DNA of 64,000 nt from Raphanus sativus (taxonomy: Eukaryota > Streptophyta > Magnoliopsida > Brassicales > Brassicaceae). Location: NCBI RefSeq assembly GCF_000801105.2, contig NC_079516.1:42078908-42142907 (forward strand), in the 5' to 3' direction. The translations under genes and the position numbers were made by a program. The notes beneath the pieces were generated by a model. The model worked only from the letters and a program-made list of their open reading frames with translations, did no database searches and was not told the DNA's origin. Of this stretch, positions 33,852 to 46,310 are shown one piece after another (the first letter of the stretch is position 1; each line of letters opens with the position of its first letter).

Positions 33852-34180
33852 TTGGGAGGATGGTGACGAATGATTTAATTTTCTCTGTTTTGTTTTTGTC
33901 TTTTGGCTATAATTTATAGTTTTGGGTTTGGGTTTGTGGCGGTTTTGTTATTGAATTGTTACAATTTGAGTAAGTTATAACATAAGGCGGCATACAATAA
34001 TATCTTTGCTTGGTGGGATTTGTTTTCTTCATACTTCATAATTTGTATTCTTTTTCGTCATCATATCTATCGGTCAACTATCTTTCACTTATTCTGTAAT
34101 TCTCACGATTAGGGCATTTCACATAGAATCTAATTGGCTCTTTTTGATTGATAACTATATCATTCATTATGGGTTCATTA
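33852..34180. other. 3' region of DBP1
   Basis: T-rich 3' UTR and spacer. Nothing further recognised. Confidence 0.4.
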
Positions 34181-34642
34181 TATTAGACACAAAGTGTCCC
34201 ACATCGGAAGTTAGAACTAATATTCACTAGTATATAAGATAGATGGATCAATCCACTTATCACCAATTGGTTTTAAGTGTGAAGCCCATCTAGCTTAACA
34301 TGGTATCAGAGCCCGATCCACGCAGTCCAATCCGATCCACATCGATCTGGCCCAAAGTTGGCCCATCGATCTTTGTCCGAACATTCCGAGATTGACGCTC
34401 AAAGAGCCATCATCTCGACGGGGATATAAGGTGGATGGACCACTCCTCTTATTGCCAATTGGTTTTAAGTGAAAGCCCAAGAAACTTATCATGGTATCAA
34501 AATCCAACCCGATCCACATCGATCCGTGCCCAAAGCTGGCCCATCGATCCATGCCCATAAATTTCGAGATTGACGCTCAAAGAGCCAGCCATTATCTCGA
34601 GGGGGCGTATTAGACACAAAGTGTTTCACATCGGAAGTTTTA
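34181..34642 (+). mobile_element. TRIM-type miniature LTR retroelement, rearranged LTR-int-LTR-int-LTR
   Basis: LTR-like sequence begins TATTAGACACAAAGTGTCCC at 34181 and ends just before TGGTATCAGAGC at 34301-34312, the primer site for initiator-Met tRNA. An internal block (GATTGACGCTCAAAGAGCCA, then ATCTCGACGGGG) leads to a shortened second LTR at about 34423-34490 and a second, decayed primer site TGGTATCAA at 34492. The same internal block is then repeated with an intact polypurine tract GAGGGGG, and TATTAGACACAAAGTG restarts at 34608. There is no coding region, as in TRIMs. Recombination between elements would yield this multi-LTR form. Confidence 0.75.
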
Positions 34643-36005
34643 TCATGGGTGGAATAGGATATTTCTATTTCTTTATTATTTTAAATTTGATTAAAAATAT
34701 TTTTTCATCTGAATTAGTGGAATTGTTTCCATTACTTTTCACTTTCATATTCAGTGATATTTTTTAAGGAAAGTTTTCTTCAGACCGAAAACAATGTATT
34801 TGGAGAAATACACTATAGCTTTACTTAACATTCATAAAAGTTCTAGTAATACTATTCATTAGATTTTGACCAGGTCTTTGAAACTGCCAAAATACTATAT
34901 TCTCAAAAATATTATTTATGTAGTCATTTTTAGATAATATATAGTTGGTCAGTATTTTTTAAATAAATTTATTATATAGTTTAATAAGTTAACTCATGAC
35001 AGTTTTTTTTTAATTTACCAATTATATGTCAGATATTATAAACTCTTTATTTTCATTTTTAAATTAAATGAATCAATATTTACTTAAAGTATTATAGTGA
35101 TAGTTATGAAGTGATTTAAATAACATAATTTATAAGTAATCCCTTTTACTTTTAATGAAAATCTTACAATGATTAAAAAGGCATTTCTCGTAAATTACAA
35201 AGAAGATGGGGGATTAAATTTGATTGGAAAAATATTTAATGAAATCATAACTTATGCACATAACTAGTGTATTTTCTAAAATTATTTGTTTGAAATAATT
35301 ATATATAATTAAAATAATTTTATATAGATAAAAAGTAAAATCTAATTATGCAGTCTCACTCCCGTTAGTTTTAATTTATTTTATGCATTTTAAAATTTTA
35401 AAAATCTTTAATATTTTAAATTGGTATTGTTTTAATAATTTATAACATAAACTATGTCTAGTACTTGATCAAATATTCTGCATGTGATGAAATAACCAGT
35501 AAAAACTGTAATCATATAAACATTAAATGTAATATGATATATCATATAATCAAATAGTTTAAACATTAGCTAATATTTCGTATTTTATTTTCTCAAGTAA
35601 TAATATATTGATTTTATTTGTAACATTTTGAAATTTTGAAGAAATTAGAATATAAAATATTTTGTGTTTTAAATATTATGTTTTTAAGTTGAGGTAAATT
35701 GTAAAATTAATATTATGTTTTTAAGTTGAGGTAAATTGTAAAATTAATAATTTTGTTTCTTTGTATATGTAATTACATATACTTAGTTTTATAATTTATC
35801 AAATAATTAGTATATTAAGTTACTTTTGTTTTATTAATTGGTGTAGCACCTTAATCATGCTTAAATAAAATAAAATATAAAAGAATTGTTTTGTCTCATT
35901 ATATAAATCAAAACGAAAATAATATTAATTTCTAATAATAACTAATATTAGTTGCTAATCATATTAATTAAAATTTTACTTGTGGTAGTACATACTCGGC
36001 AATCA
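34643..36005. other. Very AT-rich spacer
   Basis: No coding sequence. A direct repeat TTATGTTTTTAAGTTGAGGT (plus AAATTGTAAAATTAATA) occurs twice at about 35677 and 35711. Confidence 0.4.
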
Positions 36006-39000
36006 TCCCCTATATATTATTTTAGGAGCATTCAAAGAAACTAACCTTCACTTCATGTGTGATTTACATGAGTGTCATTTCTTAGGTGACAGCCTCACAA
36101 TCATTTTCACACACTTTTTAAAAAATCCCTTTATTAACTAGAATTATTACAACATATGCCATTGGTCATTACAATATTAATGTGATCAATATTGATGAAT
36201 TATCACACGATTCATGTTTGCCCATTTTTTTAGTTTCTATATTCAATCCCACCACATATAGAAAGTGTATCATTCATGTTTACTCATCAATTTAATAACT
36301 GAGATTTGGTAGCTTTCTATTATATTGTACATATGAAAAATATTTTTGGGGTCTATATTGTTCACATACAATTTTTGTTAATGTGACAAATACATTTTCT
36401 AACGTTACATTATATTTATATGTGTTTTCAGATGATCATAACCATGAAAACACATATTTTATATGTTTATAACTTCAGACATTACGTAATATTTACATAT
36501 TTTTATATTACATATCTATAATTATAATATACAACTAAATATATTAATACACGGCCGCTCACTTCAGTTTATATAAAAATATTTTTTTTTTTAAAAACAA
36601 TCCCGGTTGGATTTTCCGATGTATAATATTGAAAAGATGATCCAGGTTTTATCTTTGTCAATACACCTGATGTTAATTTATTTGATAAGAATCAAGTTCA
36701 TATTATAATGTGCAATGTTGACTATTTGATTTGTAATACATAGTTTTTGCTATGCATACATCAGATTATATGATGTTACATATATCGAGAGATATTGAAT
36801 TTTGATGAAAAACATATAATAAACTATTTTGATTCAATTATTACACATGTAGACTAAGTTTAATTTATGTGTCAAACCCGATAAATAGGGCACTGATTTG
36901 CTAGATGTATTTACTGAAACTGATACACGAATATTACCTCTCGCAAACCGTGAAGTATATTAATTGATATGCTTTATGTGTTTTCCTAAAACAACCAGGA
37001 TTAAGAGAGCAATTTAATTGCTGAACAACCCACATGATTTATATGATAATCATCCATTGATTATGTATCCAAGCATATTTTATGGTATTAGGGCATTGAT
37101 TGTAGACGTTGAATCATAAATACAAATTGAAATGTAATTAAAAGTGAGATTTCTTTTATTTAATGTTTAACAATACAAAACGTATTTTTATTTCAAGTTT
37201 CATATTGTTTGTCTTTCTTTTGTTTCATATGGTTTGTCTTTTTTTTTACAAACAAACAAACCATTATAATATAGACGCACACTCTAGGTAGCTTAATTTT
37301 TTGTTTAATTAAATAAAAGAAAACCATGTCACAAGTAATACAATAACATATAGTATCTGGTATATGGTTTGAAAGCACATATTTAGGTGACGACGATTCA
37401 TTTAATGTAAAACCTTGAATTAAAAGTTATAGTACATTGACTGATTTTATAGATCTTTGAAAAGAAAGATTATATTAAATGTAATGGAATCCCTTAATTT
37501 AAGCTCCAAAACTTTTAATTAAGAAATCAACATAAATAATTGACAAATAATTATTTTTATATATCATTCAATCTATGCAAGTCTTTGGTCAATATCATAT
37601 TTAATATTGTTTCCTAAATTTTCTGATCCTTGCATAAAATATTTTTCAAATTTTTAAATTGGAATCGAATAGTTAGGAATCTTTATAAGCACTGATTTTT
37701 GGCGATGCAATATTCCTTCAACCAAATTTTCCGCGCTGAAACCCTATGTATTATGACTATATATATAATACTAAACTTATTGCTACGTTATTACAACCAA
37801 CGAATTTCAAAACTGTGATAACTAGCAAAGAAAATGAGTTCTCTAAATTTTATCTCCGACTTGAAATCGTGCAAGTCTATATTGAAGTAGATAGAAGTGG
37901 AAGTCAAAAGATTTTGGAAGCAGTACTCCCGCTTTTGGTGGAGCGAGACGATTGAAATTGTCTGTATATATGCAAAAGTAAGTTGTTGTTAGCCTGTAAA
38001 TTGTATAAAGCTAAACCTTTAGAGCATAAGTTATATGAAGCTTTTGTTACTTTTTTCAGGGAAATAAATCCATATATCTGTCAAAGAATTTGGTTTCGCA
38101 GTTTGATTATTTTCTGAAACAAGGACGCTCCACGCTTTTGGATGGTAATGGGCAATAAAATCAAGCATAAATACTCTGAAACAAGGATGCTCCAAGATTT
38201 TGCTTTTTTAATGATTCAACAGGTTGTTATAGTTGAATGTTTATATCTTACATTTATTTTACAAAGAATGTTTATAAAATATGTCACATACTTTTGACCA
38301 AAAATATTATAACATAGTCTCAAATTCTGGATAATATTAATTACATTTACGTCTTTTATGAGCGAGATTTCTTCACTTGAGAAACATGGTATACGCACAA
38401 TTCGTACCAATGGATATGGATGATGTACAGTTTAATTAAGTATAGTTATTCACACATTAACAAGTGGCGTAAATTCATTTAGGGATCAGAGGTGGTGGAT
38501 GAGAAAAAGTGACCGAGGGAGAGAGTATGGCTATTTACCTATTGTAGAGATCATTTGATATTTATAGTGGTAATATAAATAAGCTAAAAAGTGTTTAATA
38601 AAATGATAACATTAAATAGGATGCTTATATGTCAAGCTGAGAGCGCTCCTCGGTTATATTTTTAATTGGACATACATTACTAGGAATATTAAAAAGTTAT
38701 ATTAAATAGACCACTAAATATTTTACTATATATATCATCAAATTTGAATATGGTAATAAATAAAAATTAAACTACATGTGTATTAAAAATATTTGATTTT
38801 TGGTCATGTAATGTATTAAAAATGAAAAATGTGATTATTTTATGGAAAGAAAGATTGTAAAAGGAAGATGAAACAGGAGGAATTTCTGAAAATTTTGCAT
38901 ATTTGTATATATAATGTTACATAATAGTTTGAAAAAAATGGTTACATAACCTATTCCTTTTTTTTCGCCAACATAGAAAGATTCTGATCCTTTCTATTGA

Positions 39001-39375
39001 AGCTCTGAAAGATAAGATTATGTTTTTAGTTCAGGCAATATTTGTTTTGGGCTTAACATAGATTTTAAGAATTTATAAATTAGGCTGAATAACATTAAAT
39101 ATAAAATTATATTAGATTCTATAAACGTAAAATCAGTTACGATGAAGTAAACAAAAACCAAACTCAATTTTTAAACAACAACCACCATCAAATCACTAAA
39201 ATAAAAAACAACAAAAACCATTAATTTAATATTTCGTTTAATGCTTTATTAAATTTGAAACATATACTTATTCGTAGAAAAAAAATAAAATTCCAAAAAT
39301 ATAATTGTTTTTAAATTACAAATACATCATTATTTTAAGTATTTCACCCCGCACAAGGTGTGGATTATCACCTAG
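36006..39375 (+). mobile_element. Helitron-like element B (non-autonomous, 3.4 kb)
   Basis: It starts TCCCCTATATATTATTTTAG at 36006 after an A. It ends with the hairpin CCGCAC-AAG-GTGTGG (39349-39363), a short spacer ATTATCAC and CTAG at 39372-39375, followed by T. The first 14 bases equal the start of element A. No Rep/helicase frame is seen. Inside, 37700-38200 has slightly richer sequence with a near-duplicate pair, CTGAAACAAGGACGCTCCAC and CTGAAACAAGGATGCTCCAA, at about 38115 and 38177. Confidence 0.7.
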
Positions 39376-39569
39376 TTTTTTATTATATTATGAAACAGAG
39401 TTAGTAGGCAACAATTAAATATATACAGAGCAACAAATTCAAAATCCCAAACGAATAAAGAGTTGGTTGGGTTATGCACTCATATTTCCATCATATCAAT
39501 ACTATAAATTACACTCAGCTTGACAAAATCAGTCTTTTTAGTTAAAAAAGAGAATTAGTTGCATGTGCA

Positions 39570-42500
39570 TCAAGGATCTCTTGCAAGAATGAGACAATCA
39601 CCATCTCTTACAAGACTGATGTCGTCGATTTCTGCTCCTTCCCTCGTAAGTACTTTGGTTGGGACGAAACCCATCTTTTGTTCACCCACTTTCAATAGTT
39701 CTTCCATAGAACTCGGTAATATTACCACTTTGCCACCAGTTTCACCGTTTTCCAGCGACCTAATCGTGACTCTAGGAGGATAAAATGCACCTCCTCCTAC
39801 TGAGCTTCTTGTAGTTTCTCCTCCATCATCACCTGTACAAACACGCAGTTTTGAGTTTCCTCAAAATAACAAAACAATATGTAATAGTCTTTGTCAATAT
39901 AGGAAAAACTAAAGAAGGCCAACCTTCACGGTTTAGACTATCCTTTTTTTTTTGAACGAAACGGTTTAGACTATTCTTAAGAACCAAAATGGATGTTGAA
40001 TATTTCAGAAATATGGTTACTTGACGAGAAAGCATACAGTGGTAGAGATAAAAAAAAATAGAGGGTGGTTTTACCAGTATTTGCAGCCGAAATGAATCCA
40101 AAGAGAGAGTTTCTGAAGTTACTGAGTTTCCGTCTCTGAGAAACCACAAGCTGGCCTCCCTCTTGGACAAGAGGTACTACTTCTCCTGAATGTGGCAGTG
40201 TAGGCTCACTGCTATGCTTCACCAACGGTTTTCCCGTAACAGGAAACTCAGGTCTTCCAGGGGTACACACCGGTTTCTTCTCCACCGGCCTGTGGTTATG
40301 AAACAACGTTTTGATGTCTTCGTGCCCTTGATGCTCGGCAAGACCTCGTGGCGTCCAACCGTAAGAATCTGGCATGTCCAAATCGGCACCTTCGTCTAAC
40401 AAGAACTTCACAATCTCCACGTGTCCTTCTGAGACTGCTCTGTGTAAGGCCGTGGTTCCGTTTCCGTCAGGGAGCGTGATGTCACCGCCGTATCTGATGA
40501 TGTCTTTGAGTGCTTCCAAGCTGTGCTTTTCCACGGCTAAGCACGAGTAGTAGCTCACTGAGTCTAGGCTTAGCTTTGCCCCGTTTTCCGCAAGGAGCTT
40601 TGCAATCCCGCCATGCCCCCCTATGATTGCTTCCCACAAGGGCACATTGCCTTCTGAATCTGCCAAAAAAAAAAAAATGTACACGTCACCACTAATAAAA
40701 CACATGCAAAAAGATTAAATCCTGGTTAACTTACCTCTAATGTTAGGATCTGCTCCATGTTCCAGGAGTAAAACGACACAGTAATGGCTTCCTCTTGATG
40801 CTGCTATATGCTGAGATGTACAGAGAGAGAGAGAGAGAGACAGAGAGTAAGAACTAAAAGGAGGATGTGATGGTATAGAAACAGATGAATATTTTATTTT
40901 TTCTGATTTACCAGGGCAGTTCGCCCATCCTTGTCCATTTCACTAGGGTTTGAGCCTCGCCTTAGTAACTGATGCAGCAGTAAATCGTCTCCTCTGGCTG
41001 CAGCAAAACACAAACTGAGAGGTAAATCCATTTTTCCTTGAGCCAACATGTGTTCTGTATCAGCCAAAATGCCTTTCATCACTGGATCTTCCGACTCTTT
41101 TAAATGCTGCATCAACAAAGAAACATATAAGGCTCATGGAAAAAAATAAAATAAAAAAAGAAGATTAAAGAATAAGAAGATGATATATGATTATTCATTC
41201 ACACCTGAAGAAGATTATTCATGATAATTGCTCCATCTCCTACGTTTGCCTGAACAAGATTCAAGAGTGTCGTACGGTTCAGACGAAGCAACTGAGTCAA
41301 TCGCTTGGTACGAACTGTAAACAGCTGCGGTCTGTAACAAAGCACCCCAACTTCGCCAAAAACATTTCCTCCCTGTGCTTCATTAACTACCTGTAAAGAG
41401 AACTCACAACAACCATTTTGGCAAAATATGTCATAGATTTAGAAAGACATAAATAAATGGTGTAATGTCTCTATTAGAACTTGCCTGCTCTACTCCATTT
41501 ACACGTGCAATTATTTCCTGCGCATTAGAGGAATGTGTAAGGAATAGTACAAGAAGTGGATATGCATATATATATATATATATATATAAATGTTTCAAAA
41601 ACAAGACAACTGATATATGAGAAATACTTACAACAGCCCCAGTCACCAATATGTAAAAGTCTGTTGGTGCTTCGTTCTGCAAAATCACATCTTCTTTTGG
41701 AGGAAAATACTCTGCTTTCATTTCCGTGACCTACAAGATAACGCTAACCTTTCTCAACCTATGAATAACAGTTAATAATAGATAACTCAATTCCTGCGAG
41801 ATATGGAACATATACCAACTGGAAAAGAAGATCGTTGGATATTCCATGGAACAAATAAATGTTGTCAACAACTTCATAAAACAGATAATGCGATATGCTG
41901 GAGCGTATAGCTTTGGGGAGTGAATCGATGATCTCTTGCTGCTGTAAGCCTTCTGAATCGGTTCTGTACCTCAAACACAAATGAGCTACCATCTGATCTT
42001 GCAACCGCACTGGTAGATTGTTTCTCTGACCAAACCCCGACGCGGCTTGGATGGTATCTCTCTAGAATACAACAAGACTCATGATGAGAACTCCACAGAG
42101 ACCAGTAATATATAGACCATATTTTATTTTATTTTTATTGTACTTACAAATTTTCTAGTGCGACTGGTGACGTGAACCACCAAGTTGGTCATGTTACCAA
42201 TAATATAAGCTGACAATCCAAGGTTAAAGACCATGTAGAAAAGAATGAAAGTCATCTCGTTTGAATTAACACCATGTATATCACCATAACCGGTTGTTGA
42301 GAAAGTAGTAATGGACCAGTACATGGCCGTGATATACTGCACAGATAGAGGAGACTGTTTCCAGTTTTCGTCGGTTAACGCCATGAACGTCTTGGAAGGG
42401 TCAGGATAATGGGAAGCAATGGAATAGAGGAAGCAAGCACCGCAATGAATCACAAAAAGAGTACAGAGGAGAAGCTTGGTGGATCGAACCCAGAAGTAGC

Positions 42501-43451
42501 TATACCTCCTATCTTTCTCCAACCTGGCGAAACAGTTGCTGACTCTCCGAAGACGCCACAGACGCAGCATGCTGAAAATTCCATACCCTTGGATACTCCC
42601 GTGAAGCAAGCTAGCGAAGCTCTCGTAAGGGAACGTGGATATGACGTCGAAAGCAAACCAAGTGGACACGTATCTCCAAGCGATTCTCTTTGGATCATCG
42701 ATGAGGAGGTACGTTGCCTTGTCTAGAAAGGCAACGAAGAATGTCAGGATTATATCGATGGCAAAGAATCCGTTGACGACGTTGTCGAGGATGCTCAGAG
42801 GTGCCCTTGGCCTTTGCAAGAAACCGAATTCAAAAGGCGACGCCCAGGCTGTGTAGAGCACCAAAAACACCAAAAACGTCTCCCATGTTCTGTCATAAAA
42901 CAATATTACGTATGCAGCCACGTGAGTGATAACAATAATAAATGTAAATTAAAACGCCTTAGCTGAAAGTACACAAATTTCAAGGCACATGCAGAACTTT
43001 CAACCGGATATACATAATAATAAATTCAAATTTTAGATTTTAAATAGAGATTTATGACAAAAGTACGTACAATAAAGATACAAAACCTAAGCAATGCTTG
43101 TGTCTTAACAATCACGTGTCATAACAACGTGACGAATGTACATGCATTCATTGTTTCGTCTCTTCTCCAGACAGACAGATAAAAACAAAGAAGAAATGGA
43201 AACGTAAAAGAGGAGAAGATGAACCTGTAGCGAGGATCGAAAGGAGCTATGATAAAGCGACGGAGATTAACGTCGCGGGAAGAACGACCGGTGGCTCCGA
43301 GAGAAGGAAGAAGGCCTTTGCTATGGCTGTATTGGCTCATTGTCTCGTCTCGAGACAGATGGCCAGCCATGTCATCTTCAGCCTCCTTCCCAGTTCCTCC
43401 TCCGCCGTCATTATCTCCCCAAAACCACACCTTCTTCTTCTTATCGGCCAT
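39570..43451 (-). CDS. SPIK: Shaker-type inward-rectifying K+ channel, SPIK/AKT6-like
   Basis: Ten exons in frame: 43225-43451, 42148-42889, 41816-42061, 41632-41730, 41485-41517, 41205-41390, 40912-41106, 40735-40810, 40075-40659 and 39570-39832, encoding 883 residues. Domain order is a cytosolic N-terminus, S1-S6 with a basic S4 (R-L-W-R-L-R-R), and a pore with T-T-G-Y-G-D (275-279 region) giving K+ selectivity. A C-linker and cyclic-nucleotide-binding domain follow (A-P-T-D-F-Y-I-L-V-T-G-A-V, then G-G-N-V-F-G-E-V-G-V-L). Next come ankyrin repeats (T-A-L-H-R-A-V-S-E-G-H-V-E-I-V) and a C-terminal KHA domain. By recall this is At2g25600, a pollen plasma-membrane K+ uptake channel. The 33-base fifth exon is followed by a GC-AG intron (CAG|GCAAGT). 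Intact. Confidence 0.93.
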
Positions 43452-44319
43452 TTAGATTTGTGATTTTGGGGTTTGTTGCATGCGAGAAGAGATTCAAAAA
43501 GGGTTTCTTGATCTCCTCCTATTTCTCCGGTTTCTAATTTTACTCTTTTATATATCTTTTGTTACCTTCTTTCTTTTCTTTTCTTTCTTTTGGGCCTGAG
43601 CTGGGAATTGTTATTTTCGCTCCTTTTATCTCTTTCTCGCCTCAAAACTGGCAGATTCCAATCAACTTAACAAATTTCAAAATTAACAAATTTCTATAAA
43701 AGGGTGTTTTTCAATAATAGTAGATTTAGAGTTAATTTTATAATATTTATAATCTACTAAAATATGGATTTTGTTTGATGTTTTAATTTTCTATAAAAAC
43801 ATAAAAAGTAACACACCAGTTTATTATAGTTTTATGATTCTATTTGACTATTTGTATATGTTGTCTGGGATTTATTTTAAAATTAAAAATTCGTTTTTCC
43901 ATATAAAATTTGGTTAATCTTTGTGTTTTAATGATCATGGTGCACATGTAAATTGTTATCAATTTTGTGTTAGGGTTAGAAAAAATATGCATACCTGAAA
44001 ATTTAAACTAATTCCAATTCTGCAGCCAATTTCTTCATGAAAAGATTCAGCTTCACTACTATAAGAGACATCATCTTGAATATATACAACCATTTAGATA
44101 AGACAATTTCTCTTGAAAGCTTGTCTTTCACCTTTGCAATGATACACAATTCATATATATACATACTATAAATTTCCATACATTTGAGAAGATAGTAGAC
44201 ATAGTCATCCTTTCTTCACTATTTATTTGCACACTTAACACTATCATAATTCATAAACACAATTATTCACATAAGAACATGTTTTCTTGTATGTTTAACC
44301 AACACATGATGGAGGGGTT
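43452..44319. other. SPIK upstream region / LecRK 3' spacer
   Basis: Includes a CT/TTTC-rich leader at 43560-43600 (minus-strand promoter side) and AT-rich DNA. No gene seen. Confidence 0.4.
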
Positions 44320-46304
44320 TCAACGACCTCTAAATAACACTGTAATGGTATCATATAAGAAACTAGCAAACGACAGAGCAGGTCCTTGTACTGATACTGT
44401 TTCATCGCTTATTATGGGTAAAGTGGGTATACCAAACTGAGCTGTATCAAACGCAATGTATGGGATAGGTTTCTTTCGTTCAAGATACTCTGTTATATCT
44501 TTCATAGTAGGTCTCTTTTCTGGATCATTCTGTGAACAGATCATGCCTAGCTTCAAAAGCAGCATGGCTTCTTCGACCTCAAAGTTTCCCGCTAGTTTAG
44601 CGTCAACGCTATCTAGTAAAGCACCCTTTCTCCCGCAACCGGCAACCCATTCAACCAAAATCTTCTGCCCGGGAGACCTTTCTGGCTCTACCGGCCTCCT
44701 CCCGCAGACCACCTCAAGCATGAGTACTCCAAAGGCATAGACATCAGTAAACTCATTAGCCACGCCCATTGCGGTAACCTCCGGAGCCATGTAACCGATG
44801 GTTCCCACCACACGCGTGGCTTCAAAAGTAGAACCACGATCATGGAATATAGCAAGCCCGAAGTCTCCGAGCTTCCCATTTAAATCTTCGTCCAAGAGAA
44901 TGTTGCTAGCTTTTATATCTCTATGCAACACAACTTTTCCCCAACCTTCGTGTAGATAATGAAGGCAAGAGGATACTCCTTTTACGATATGAACTCTTTC
45001 AGACCAGCCGAGACTGTTGCCGTCGAACAAGCGATCAGCGAGACTTCCGTTGACCATGTACTCGTAGACCAAAAGCAACTCGCCTTTCCTTCTGCAGTAG
45101 CCACGTAGTTGCACCAAGTTCCTGTGTGCTAGTCTTCCCATAGTAGCAATCTCCGCGACGTACTCTTGCATCCCTTGTTCTGCACCATGGGAGACTCTCT
45201 TAACCGCGATCCGAGTGCCGTCTAGAAGCTCTCCTCTGTAAACCTTGCCGAAACCTCCCGCTCCAAGCACTCTACTCTCCTTGAAACCTTTGGTTGCTTT
45301 GTGGAGAGTTCTAAAGGAGAATCTCTGGGGGCTGTATTGTAACTCCCATTGCTCAAACACCTCTGCGTACCTGTTCTGTTGGTAAAGGTAAGCTATCACG
45401 CCTGCTATTATCAAGAAAGCAACTACTGATGCGCAAGTATAAGCGGCAAGTGATTAGGTGGTGGTTTAGGGAGATCCATCACTTGAGCAACGTCAAGACT
45501 CTGCGCTGCTTTTCCGCCTATCGCCAATGACCATCCAAGAATATATTGATGGCTTCTGATTGTACCCGTACTCCCGGAGAAACCGAAAAACATTTGCTCC
45601 TTGAAGATCTTGGAAAGGTCTATAGATCTCGACAAAAGAGGCAAACTCGGCTTTTGGGTCTCCAGGGGAGCAAGAGTCACATTGAGCAACCTATTCTCTC
45701 CATCATACTCTATCCATACACGAATTCTCTGTTTGCTAGCAAGCACCAGGCTACTGTTCAGCCCTACCGTATCGTCCAAGTAACTAGCATCCTTAGATTC
45801 GACCGATACTATGCTGTTGATGTCTATCCCTACATGGTTATCACTTTCTTCTGAGGCTTCGGAGCTCGCATTAGTGTCGAGCTCCACGGCGAGTATATGA
45901 TTCTCGGTTTTGTTATCGTTCGTCCTATTGAATATCCCTAGGTAAGACGTGGCGGCTCCGTACCTTAGGTCTACGATGCTGGGAGAGACGACGAAAGCCA
46001 TTCCTTGACCGTAGCTGGTACGCTCTTCCGGAACTATTGCAAAGACGAACTCGGTGGAGAAAGAAAAGGAAAAGTTTAGGAAAGCTATCGGTGTTCGGTG
46101 AAAGGCGTGTCCGGTGGCTCTCTTTGAGCTGTTGGTGAGTTTTAGTCTGCCGTCTTTGGTAGTTGCCATTCCGTCAACGTATAGATCTGCTTTCCTGAAG
46201 TCGTAATGCACAAACTGGTTACCATCTTGAGCTGATAACACCGTAGAGATCGCATGGACTGAAGCTAACATCCATAAGCTCATAAATTGTATAGCTCCTG
46301 CCAT
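44320..46304 (-). pseudogene. L-type lectin receptor kinase (clade IV-like) split by an apparent one-base frameshift
   Basis: Intronless. The ATG at 46304 opens a signal peptide and legume-lectin domain (F-V-H-Y-D-F, then V-E-L-D-T-N and D-N-H-V-G-I-D-I-N), ending at a TAG at 45423. The membrane helix (S-V-V-A-F-L-I-I-A-G-V-I-A-Y-L) and kinase lie in another frame, running to the TAA/TGA-side end at 44320. Kinase motifs are intact: L-G-A-G-G-F-G-K-V-Y, I-A-V-K-R, H-R-D-I-K-A-S-N, D-F-G and Y-M-A-P-E. The C-terminus F-G-I-P then T-V-L-F-R-G-R resembles LecRK-IV members. Such receptors sense extracellular cues at the plasma membrane. The break falls around 45430-45465, in the stalk before the membrane helix. 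It is either a pseudogene or a sequence error. It has no counterpart that I recall in this stretch of Arabidopsis. Confidence 0.85.
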
Positions 46305-46310
46305 CCCCAC

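Noticed and set aside
37746..37955. Small ORF in Helitron B
   Set aside because: Short, AT-biased, no domain, no splice context; more likely chance.
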